Below the pieces are notes generated by a model, which saw only the letters and a program-made list of their open reading frames with translations, made no database searches and was not told the DNA's origin. Below, piece after piece: positions 1 through 6,600 of a stretch of 10,336 nt of DNA (the stretch's first letter is position 1; each line of letters opens with the position of its first letter). The translations under genes and the position numbers were made by a program. The DNA comes from Magnetominusculus dajiuhuensis (GTDB taxonomy: Bacteria > Nitrospirota > Thermodesulfovibrionia > Thermodesulfovibrionales > Magnetobacteriaceae), in the NCBI RefSeq assembly GCF_046044395.1, contig NZ_JBJUSG010000126.1:1-10336 (forward strand). The letters are read 5' to 3'.

Positions 1-138
1 CATTATGACATCTGCTACCCCCACTGTAAAGATGGGGTTTTCTTGACGCTTACTCAGCTCTGATACCGTGTTCAGTCCATTTGTTAGCCAATCTGGCTGC
101 CCTGTCGTCCTTTGGATCGGCAATGATGACCGATTCAA
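1..138 (-). CDS. Overlapping open frame running off the left edge (partial)
   Basis: On the minus strand this frame is open from just after a stop at 160-162 to the window edge and overlaps the 56-residue ORF at 50-220 in another frame. Its last part reads naturally as protein (…SELSKRQENPIFTVGVADVIM at about 1-63). The only possible starts inside the window are weak: TTG at 138 or 123, GTG further on, or ATG at 3-1. None has a convincing Shine-Dalgarno. Two readings are possible. It may be a separate downstream gene whose real start is at or beyond the edge. Alternatively, its final ~17 codons may be the true continuation of the 50-220 gene after a one-base frameshift near 50-56. I cannot decide between these and assign no function. 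Confidence 0.2.
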   Translation of the reverse strand, partial: MNRSSLPIQRTTGQPDWLTNGLNTVSELSKRQENPIFTVGVADVIM

Positions 139-220
139 AGCCTTCTGGATTCTGGAGGGCTATTTCACTTAATGCCTTCCCACCCCTGTTTGCTCCTGCA
201 AAAAAAACACGTTTTTTCAT
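50..220 (-). CDS. Short Rossmann-like protein, 56 aa, possibly a frameshifted N-terminal fragment
   Basis: The 56-residue product begins MKKRVFFAGANRGGKAL, a beta strand followed by a glycine-containing turn. It continues with a helix, then a second strand ending in an acidic residue (SVIIADPKDD, residues 30-39) and a second helix. This looks like the first beta-alpha-beta of a Rossmann-type nucleotide-binding fold. That is a fold impression, not a family assignment. The ATG at 220 is preceded five bases upstream by a perfect AAGGAGG, and the gene starts 16 bases after the vWA membrane protein stops, so the two are probably co-transcribed and perhaps translationally coupled. Fifty-six residues is too short for a complete domain of this kind. 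The stop at 50-52 is followed, one base out of frame, by plausible coding sequence to the edge. A one-base indel near 50-56, real or a sequencing error, would give a longer protein. A genuine small protein is the alternative. Confidence 0.45.
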   Translation of the reverse strand: MKKRVFFAGANRGGKALSEIALQNPEGFESVIIADPKDDRAARLANKWTEHGIRAE

Positions 221-225
221 ATTGT

Positions 226-232
226 CCTCCTT
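226..232 (-). promoter_or_regulatory. Ribosome binding site for the 56-aa ORF
   Basis: The minus strand reads AAGGAGG and is separated from the ATG at 220 by ACAAT, a near-ideal Shine-Dalgarno and spacing. It is the best ribosome binding site in the window and is the main reason to believe that the short downstream ORF is translated. Confidence 0.7.
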
Positions 233-236
233 AAGT

Positions 237-2042
237 TTATTTTCCGAAGCTACACGCCTCGGTTATGGTGGCCTTAAGACCCCATTTCTCAAAAACAGCA
301 TTCCATACGTTAATTGTCTTGGCATAGTTATCTGTTGTTACAGGGCTTGTGTCTTTACTCGGCTTATATGGGTGGACGCCGCAGACGATTACACTCGTGT
401 TCCTTGGGAATTTGGGTTTAATAGCATTAGCTTCAAGCCATTTTAAAAATTCCTTAGGCGTAGGGGGCTGCCACTCAAAATCAAACTTCTTTAGGTCAAC
501 TTCCCTTAAATCCGTTAGGAGCAAAAGCAAAGTCTCGCCGTCGGCGGGCATTCTTAATGAAGCCCTGAATATAGCCGCGCTAATGGCCGACCCCTTACGT
601 GTTGGTAGGTTTTTTGTTAGCATTTCTATTCTCGCACAGAATTCTGTGCGCCATTTGCGTTTATTGGCACTGACAGGCCCCGGAAATCTGTCAGGGTATT
701 TTTCTGTGAAAAGAATTATACTTGTTTGCAGATTGGAATCAATAAGCACAACTTCAAATATGCCGCCGCCGTCGGCATCGTCGGCTTTTTGTCGCCAATA
801 ATCAGCTGCGTCTGACAGATTTTTTTCGTTACAGGAATACTCGTCTGCTGACGTACTACGGTCGCATACGGCAATCAGATTGAATGATGAAGCTGAAGCG
901 TATCCAAAGCCAAACAGGAGAAAGAAAATAAGAAAGAGAATTGTGCTACCAATGAACAAGGGGCGTAGCAAGGGATTTCGATTGCCCGTCGTTCTTCTGT
1001 TAAGCCCTTGCCAAATGAGATATGCCAGCCGATGTTCATTAAGTTTAGCCTCAACTCGTCTTAGATATATTTGCCATTGAGATATGTTCCGATCTCGCTC
1101 ACGTTGTTTTTGTTGAAACGGCCTACGATATAGTTCCACCAATGAGTCCCGCCTATTAACTGCCTGTCTTCTTAGTCGTGCGGCTGATTGGCGCTTCTTT
1201 TGACAGATTTCTTCAATATCACTTAGTCGTCTTAAAACACTTTTATTTTTTCTCACATAGGTAAAGGCTTCTGATAATTCTTTCCACAGATAAGCGGCCA
1301 TTAATGGAAACGCAATTCCTATTATTGCAAACAGAACGGCAAACGGCAACTGTTCGAGCGAGAGCTTATGTGTTGCATCTGACTGGAGCATTCGCAGATA
1401 CGCAGTTGTTATGGATATACAACTCAACGCAAAAACCCACACAACTCTAAACCGCGCATATAGAGCATAATGTCCAACTGCTGCAGTTACCAGGAAAGTC
1501 CCCACCGAAACAACTACGGCGATTACGAATTGAGAGGTATGCCGCGATGCTTCTGTACTCAACTTCATAGTATCCACTCCGAGAATATCTGCGTATAGGG
1601 AAAACAAAGGGCCGATGTCACTCATGCCGACAACTAACAAGCCAAGCAGATAAAATACAGTTTTAATTTGTACCATGTAATAGTCTGGCGTTTCAACCAG
1701 AACTGATTGTCTTTTTTCAGCGATTTCGCGCAATTCTTCGTCGGACTCACGAATTGCCAATTCGTTCCGTGAAATTTCTTCGGTGGCAGATGTCAAATCA
1801 TCCTGAATCGTGTCAGCATATGTATCACCATCTTCCATACGCACGATTGACTGGTCGTTGATCTCGGGGTGATCTCCAAGATTTTTGGAGATTACAGGAA
1901 GGCCGTTTGAGTGAAATAGCGAATAGCCATTTTCACCTTTGGGCGCTCTCGCTATCAAAATTTTATAGACTGAATATAAATACGAATCCAACTGAACAGA
2001 TGCCTTGCTTGCCAGAAAGGAACTGAATTTAAAAAAGTTCAT
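237..2042 (-). CDS. Membrane-anchored von Willebrand factor A (vWA) domain protein
   Basis: This 601-residue protein appears complete. An N-terminal cytoplasmic part of about 125 residues ends in an acidic helix (about 78-115). Hydrophobic segments follow at about 128-150, 172-193, 197-215, 233-252 and 362-384. Between the fourth and fifth lies a very Arg/Lys-rich helical, probably coiled-coil stretch (255-360). With the N terminus inside, the positive-inside rule puts this coil in the cytoplasm and residues 385-601 outside. That C-terminal part resembles a vWA domain: strand NLIAVCDRSTS supplies the metal-ion-dependent adhesion site DxSxS (D394, S396, S398), T481 in LPTRKGSAI fits the third loop, and LLLLLTD gives D511. 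A complete MIDAS implies Mg2+-dependent protein binding. The ATG at 2042 follows AGAGGCAGG. A short Rossmann-like ORF follows after 16 bases. The full architecture matches no named family I can recall, so partner and process are unknown. Confidence 0.85.
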   Translation of the reverse strand: MNFFKFSSFLASKASVQLDSYLYSVYKILIARAPKGENGYSLFHSNGLPVISKNLGDHPEINDQSIVRMEDGDTYADTIQDDLTSATEEISRNELAIRESDEELREIAEKRQSVLVETPDYYMVQIKTVFYLLGLLVVGMSDIGPLFSLYADILGVDTMKLSTEASRHTSQFVIAVVVSVGTFLVTAAVGHYALYARFRVVWVFALSCISITTAYLRMLQSDATHKLSLEQLPFAVLFAIIGIAFPLMAAYLWKELSEAFTYVRKNKSVLRRLSDIEEICQKKRQSAARLRRQAVNRRDSLVELYRRPFQQKQRERDRNISQWQIYLRRVEAKLNEHRLAYLIWQGLNRRTTGNRNPLLRPLFIGSTILFLIFFLLFGFGYASASSFNLIAVCDRSTSADEYSCNEKNLSDAADYWRQKADDADGGGIFEVVLIDSNLQTSIILFTEKYPDRFPGPVSANKRKWRTEFCARIEMLTKNLPTRKGSAISAAIFRASLRMPADGETLLLLLTDLREVDLKKFDFEWQPPTPKEFLKWLEANAIKPKFPRNTSVIVCGVHPYKPSKDTSPVTTDNYAKTINVWNAVFEKWGLKATITEACSFGK

Positions 2043-2096
2043 TACCTGCCTCTATGTTGCATATTTCCCAACTTTACAGCTTGCTTCCTAACCTAG

Positions 2097-2124
2097 GATA
2101 TATAGCAATAAATTAATTAGTCAA
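2097..2124 (-). promoter_or_regulatory. Candidate sigma70 promoter for the vWA gene
   Basis: On the minus strand, TTGACT (2119-2124; five of six bases of the -35 consensus) is followed after 16 bases by TATATC (2097-2102; four of six of the -10). An alternative -10, TATCCT, sits at 18 bases. Transcription would start about 45 bases before the ATG at 2042. The surrounding region is so AT-rich that a chance match is possible. Confidence 0.45.
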
Positions 2125-2138
2125 GAGGATATAACTTA

Positions 2139-2269
2139 TTATTACTGATAATTACTAATGTAATTATATTTAGGATTGTATGATATATATATCCTTGTTA
2201 TTAAAGCTATTATAAGCATATTATGTTTATATATTACAGATGTATTATTTTAGTAATTATTAGTAATTA
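2139..2269. repeat. Imperfect 25-bp AT-rich inverted repeat around an 81-bp centre
   Basis: Bases 2139-2163 match the reverse complement of 2245-2269 at 21 of 25 positions, with an exact 11-bp core, ATAATTACTAA (2148-2158 and the complement of 2250-2260). The right arm is itself a tandem pair of TAGTAATTAT (2251-2260 and 2261-2270), so the motif occurs three times. This could be a regulator's operator set between the divergent promoters, a cruciform, or a chance product of low-complexity AT DNA. Confidence 0.5.
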
Positions 2270-2319
2270 TTGGTTTTAATATAATCATTATTTGCAAATT
2301 AATCACTTCTATGTGATGC

Positions 2320-2363
2320 CAGCAGCTCATGTCAATGGTTTTTGCCGAGCATGTGAGCTGCTG
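2320..2363. repeat. 10-bp perfect inverted repeat (hairpin) in the intergenic region
   Basis: CAGCAGCTCA (2320-2329) pairs perfectly with TGAGCTGCTG (2354-2363), with a 24-base centre that can add a few weaker pairs. It is a GC-containing island in AT-rich DNA. No T-run follows on either strand, so it does not look like an intrinsic terminator. A protein-binding palindrome, a mobile-element end or an RNA stem are all possible. Confidence 0.55.
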
Positions 2364-2386
2364 TATAGGGGATGTCAGGATAATTT

Positions 2387-2404
2387 GAGGAAGTTGAGGA
2401 AGTT
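2387..2404. repeat. Two tandem copies of GAGGAAGTT
   Basis: The 9-base word GAGGAAGTT occurs twice head to tail, preceded by TT. It lies about 75 bases upstream of the candidate promoter of the plus-strand gene. Two copies are few, and chance duplication is possible. Confidence 0.5.
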
Positions 2405-2477
2405 ATAGAATACCTAATGTTTGAATATTACCATTCTTAGACTGATTAGCAATATCGTGTATGTTACTTTTTTTGCA

Positions 2478-2507
2478 TAGACATCAATTTACCCTTTTTG
2501 ATACAAT
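2478..2507 (+). promoter_or_regulatory. Candidate sigma70 promoter for the plus-strand hypothetical gene
   Basis: TAGACA (2478-2483; five of six) and TACAAT (2502-2507; five of six) are 18 bases apart. Transcription would begin near 2514, leaving a leader of about 80 bases before the ATG at 2593. The region is AT-rich, so this is a prediction from hexamer matches alone. Confidence 0.45.
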
Positions 2508-2543
2508 AGATATTAGTCACAAGCGGAGAGGACGCGTATAACG

Positions 2544-2579
2544 ATGATATTGTATGGTGCATTTGACAATGTGGCTTAG
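2544..2579 (+). CDS. Possible 11-codon leader peptide
   Basis: ATG at 2544 is preceded by GGAGAGGA (2525-2532), a better Shine-Dalgarno than that of the main gene, at a slightly long spacing of 11 bases. The frame encodes MILYGAFDNVA and stops at 2577-2579, 13 bases before the main start at 2593. It could couple translation of the main gene, whose own ribosome binding site is poor. It shows no attenuator structure or run of one amino acid, and may be accidental. Confidence 0.2.
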   Translation: MILYGAFDNVA

Positions 2580-2592
2580 GTTGTAGGCGAAT

Positions 2593-3588
2593 ATGAGGAA
2601 TGAAGATTTGACACAGTTTGAAGATAAAAAACATGAAGTTATAATTTGGAATGACATTGTAGAACTGATAGAACATGTGGAAAGGGATTATACTGCAGAT
2701 CAATTACCGCTGTTATGGTTAAAAGCTATTTATTCAATTTATACAAGTCACATGGATAAGCAATCTGATAAAAATATTAATTTGAATATTGAGGATAATA
2801 GGCCAAAAGTCTCAAGAGAAGAAGTCTTAATGCTATATAGGAAAAATGATGTATTGAAATCAGAAAAAGATAAGAAAATAATTAAAAGACTTTATGATGA
2901 TTATAAATCACATAAAGGAACAATTAATAAATTACTTAGGACTTATATGAATCCGGATACAATAACAAATAGAGTTCTCAATCCAAAACGGATAGTTATA
3001 GCCCCTTATAAAAACAAAAAAGGTGAAATTAATAACTATTTTGTTATAGAGAATGCTAAACCAATTAATGAAGTCTTAAAAGCTCAACCCGCTCATATAG
3101 AATTGAAGGCTCCGCAGATTCTAATAAATAATCTCTATAAGTGGAAAGCCCATAATTATTTAGGTGAGAAAGCCCTTAGCGGTGCCGATCTGTTCAATGT
3201 TGAAGCTGAAACGAACCCGGCCGAGCTTGATGAGGAAAGCCTTGCTTATTTTTATATAAGTTGTGTATTCAGGCATTACAACTACCACAGATGGTGGGAT
3301 ATAGTTAAAGACCGTCCTAAAGTAATATGGCATTTGATTAATCTTTTAATGCAAACATATCAACGGCCTTTTTGGAGAGCAGCGTTTGTATTGCAATATG
3401 CTGATTCGACTTTATTTCAAAAAACAATAACGGAATTTCCTAAACACTTATTAGCGACAGATCGAATTAAAACTATTATTAATGTTATTGAAAATAAGAG
3501 CGTTGAGCGATACATTTCAGAAAACGCAGATAAGGTGTTATACGCGCATGAATTATTGAAGGAATTTTCTATATTTAAAATAGTCTAA
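2593..3588 (+). CDS. Hypothetical AT-rich protein, 331 aa
   Basis: I do not recognise this protein. It is a soluble, Lys/Asn/Ile-rich product with no signal peptide or membrane segment. Residues 55-110 are strongly charged and probably helical. Residues 132-170 look like beta strands (KRIVIAPYKNKKGEINNYFVIE). From about 215 to the end it is helical and rich in aromatic residues (YFYISCVFRHYNYHRWWDIV, then RPFWRAAFVLQYAD at 258-271), like a helical-repeat or docking domain. No nuclease, ATPase, helix-turn-helix or transferase motif is visible. An in-frame TAG at 2584-2586 makes the ATG at 2593 the first possible start, although its ribosome binding site is weak. It is divergent from the vWA gene and convergent with the giant surface-protein gene, and reads as a single-gene unit. 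Its much lower GC content than the giant gene suggests separate acquisition. Confidence 0.75.
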   Translation: MRNEDLTQFEDKKHEVIIWNDIVELIEHVERDYTADQLPLLWLKAIYSIYTSHMDKQSDKNINLNIEDNRPKVSREEVLMLYRKNDVLKSEKDKKIIKRLYDDYKSHKGTINKLLRTYMNPDTITNRVLNPKRIVIAPYKNKKGEINNYFVIENAKPINEVLKAQPAHIELKAPQILINNLYKWKAHNYLGEKALSGADLFNVEAETNPAELDEESLAYFYISCVFRHYNYHRWWDIVKDRPKVIWHLINLLMQTYQRPFWRAAFVLQYADSTLFQKTITEFPKHLLATDRIKTIINVIENKSVERYISENADKVLYAHELLKEFSIFKIV

Positions 3589-3640
3589 TCGGCGCGTCTG
3601 GTGGAAAAAGCAACCTAAAATTCACTGTCTTTAGTAAAGC

Positions 3641-3666
3641 CAAAGGCGGCTTAACAGCCGCCTTTG
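3641..3666. terminator. Bidirectional hairpin terminator between convergent genes
   Basis: CAAAGGCGGC (3641-3650), loop TTAACA, then GCCGCCTTTG (3657-3666) forms a perfect 10-bp GC-rich stem. It lies 52 bases after the stop of the plus-strand gene and 31 bases after the stop of the giant minus-strand gene. The flanks are only moderately T-rich in either direction, but the stem and convergent placement strongly favour a shared terminator. Confidence 0.8.
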
Positions 3667-3697
3667 ACAATTACTTTCTTCTATTCAAGGTTCGTAT

Positions 3698-6600
3698 CTA
3701 TTTCCATTTTACCCCTAAAGGGTAGGCAACGCCATTATAGTAAGTATAGAGGTAGCCATCTGTCCAGGCCACGAGGGCTGCATTATTGCTAAACCATTGG
3801 ACATAGTATGTGGCTGAACCGGATGTCCCCTCACTCATGGTTCCAGATTTAGCCCCAAACCACGAAGCGTATGTTGTATAGATTGAGGAAATCTGCGTGT
3901 ATGCCTTACCAAATGTTCCCCAGCTGATCCCTAAAGCGTACCACTGGCTATTATAATAGAGGTACATATTTCCATCTGGCCCTGCTACGAGGGCAGCGCC
4001 ATTGCTAAACCACTGGACATAGTATGTGGTTGAACCGGATGTGTAGGCAACCAAGGTTCCTATTTTAGACCCAAACCACGAGGCATATTCGTCATAGATG
4101 GCGTCAATTGCCGCAGAGGTGGTGGAATTGTCAACACTAAATACCGCTGATAAAGATTTATCAGCCGACATCGTGATGATACATTGAGAACCACTCGTCG
4201 AGTCGCATCCTGTCCAGCTAGTAACAGCAGAACCGGCATTGGCCGTTGCCATCAGCGTCAAGGATGTGCCTGACGCATATGCCGCAGAACATGTTGTACC
4301 GCAGTTTATCTCACCGTCGACGCTTATTATCGTGCCCGTGCCAGCGCCGGATTTCGATACGCTCAGGGTATAAGTATTTGCTGACGACGACGTAAATGTT
4401 GCCGTTACGCTTTTAGCCGCTGACATCGTAACGGTACAGGTAGAACCGCTTGATGAGTCACAGCCCGACCAACTTGTAAACCTAGAATCGGCCAAGGCCG
4501 CTGCCGTTAGCACTACCGATGTGCCTGAGGTGTATGTCGCAGTGCCAGTGTTGCCGCTCCATGTTAATGTCCCTGAATCGGCGGTTACAGCGCCGAAACC
4601 TGTGCCAGCTTTTGTGACGGTTAGGGTATTGCTCAATGGCGTTTGCGTAAACGTCGCCGTTACACTTTTAGCTGATGACATCGTAACAGAACAGGTAGAA
4701 CCGATTGTGGAATCACACCCTGACCAATTAGTAAAAGTAGAGCCGGAATCAGCCGCTGCCGTTAGTATTACAGATGTGCCCGAGGTGTATGTCGCAGTGC
4801 CAGTGCTGCCGCTCCATGAGAGAGTTCCAGTTGACGATGTTACAATGCCCGTACCCGTGCCAGCTTTTGTAACGTTCACTGTATAAGTGGATGATGACGA
4901 TTTAGTAAATGTCACCGTTACAGTACAGTTTCCAAATATAGGGCTGGTAGTGTATGTGTTACCTGATAAACTACCGTTGCAGCCGCTCACTGTGGCCGTA
5001 TATCCTGAGTCTGGCGTTACTGTAAAGCTGGTTGTCGCACTAGCGCTAACAGCCTGCGCCGTTGACGGGCTTACGGTTCCACCAACTCCTGCCACTGGTG
5101 TTACCGTAAAGGAGATTGGCCCACCACCACCTCCTCCACCGCCACCACCTCCGCCACCACCACCTCCGCCTCCGTTTGATGTAAACGTGGCAGACACGGT
5201 GCAATCAGCGGTTATAGCGCCGGTTGTGAATGTGGTACCGGACAAAGCACCATCGCAGCCGCTTGCAGAGGCCGTATATCCTGAGTTTGGCATTACGGTA
5301 AAGCTCGTCGTGCTCCCGTAGCTAACAGTCTGCGCCGACGACGGGCTTATGGTACCATCTGATCCTGCTGATGGTGTTACAGTATAGATGTTTGGGGTAA
5401 ATGTTGCCGACACTGTGCAATCAGCGGTGATTGGATTTGTTGTATACTGATCGCCAGATAAAGAGCCACCGCATGTCCCACCTACCGACGCCTTATATCC
5501 TGTTGATGGATTAACATTGAAATGGGTTGTTTTGCCGTTTTCAATACTGCGCGCTACATCTGGACTTATCTTACCATTAGCTCCAGCTGATGGCGTTACC
5601 GTGTATTTATTCGGTGTAGGCGTCGGCGTTGGTGTTGGCGTTGGTGTTGGCGTCGGTGTAGGCGTCGGTGTCGGTGTAGGCGTAGGCGTTGGTGTCGGTG
5701 TTGGCGTAGGCGTTGGTGTCGGTGTTGGCGTAGGCGTTGGTGTCGGTGTTGGCGTAGGCGTTGGTGTTGGTGTTGGCGTCGGTGTTGGCGTCGGTGTTGG
5801 CGTCGGCGTTGGCGTAGGCGTTGGAGTAGGCGTCGGTGTTGGTGTCGGCGTTGGCGTTGGCGTAGGTGTCGGTGTTGGTGTCGGTGTTGGTGTCGGCGTA
5901 GGCGTTGGCGAGAATGTCGCAGATACCGTACAGTCAACCGTTATAGCGTTTGTCGTATATGTGTTACCCGATAATGAACCGCCGCATCCACTCACTGAGG
6001 CCGTGTATCCTGTACTTGGTGTTATCGTGAATTGTTTTGTCCCGCCTGAGGTAACGGTCTGTGGTGTTGACGGGCTTATCGTCCCATTATATCCTGCTGA
6101 TGGCGTTACCGTGTAGGTAGGTTGTGAAGCGATAAAGTTATTGTCTGCCAAGTCTGCACTGTTTATGCGCACACCGCTGCTTGATGGGGTGAAGGCATAG
6201 CCGGACTTGGCAGGCGTTACTGTATAGCTTCCGTTAGAAAGTTCTACAAAACTATACATACCGTTGCTGCCGGTGGTTATTGTGCCGCTGCCAGCGCCGG
6301 TAAGGTTTATCGTTACCCCGCTTACCCCAACACTGTTGTTGTCGTAAATTGTCCCTAAAATTATAAAGACATTTGTTGTGGCTTGCGACGCTGTAAAGTC
6401 TTGTATAATGGCAGGGCCGCTTAGTGTTAAACTGCTGCTTGTTGGATTTAATGCATATCCAGTCGCGCTTGGTGTTACAGTGTAGCTTCCGTTAGGAAGT
6501 TCAGTAAAATAATACATCCCTCTACTGTCAGTGATTGTGGTGCCGCTTCCAGCTCCGGTAAGATTTACCGTTACCCCGCTTAGTCTGTTCGATTCGAATG

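Larger units (their letters stand above)
2043..2592. other. AT-rich divergent intergenic region
   Basis: These 550 bases separate two divergently transcribed genes. The stretch from about 2100 to 2310 is extremely AT-rich and full of TAATTA-type words. The right half is less extreme. I find no open frame with a good ribosome binding site other than an 11-codon candidate leader at 2544-2579, and no tRNA or rRNA. It holds candidate promoters for both flanking genes, a long imperfect inverted repeat, a separate hairpin and a short tandem repeat, each listed on its own. Confidence 0.7.

Noticed and set aside
81..801. Plus-strand open frames opposite the vWA gene
   Set aside because: They have no ribosome binding sites and low-quality sequence, and they lie opposite a well-supported gene with clear domains.
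2320..2363. Intrinsic terminator call for the 10-bp palindrome
   Set aside because: No T-run follows on either strand and both flanking genes are transcribed away from it.
2464..2703. Minus-strand 79-codon open frame across the intergenic region
   Set aside because: It overlaps the start of the plus-strand gene, has a composition expected of AT-rich noncoding DNA and shows no ribosome binding site.
5612..5908. CRISPR array or iteron origin suggested by the dense short repeats
   Set aside because: The repeat unit is 6 bp with no spacers and lies in frame inside a long coding region, so it is a protein-coding microsatellite.
5596..5937. Minus-strand frame rich in Arg, His and Gln across the PT tract
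   Set aside because: It is an out-of-frame reading of the same 6-bp repeat and has no independent support.
5517..6116. Long plus-strand open frame rich in Val-Gly across the PT tract
   Set aside because: It is the antisense of the (Pro-Thr)49 repeat, which cannot produce stops in that frame. It has no ribosome binding site and its residues follow directly from the 6-bp repeat.
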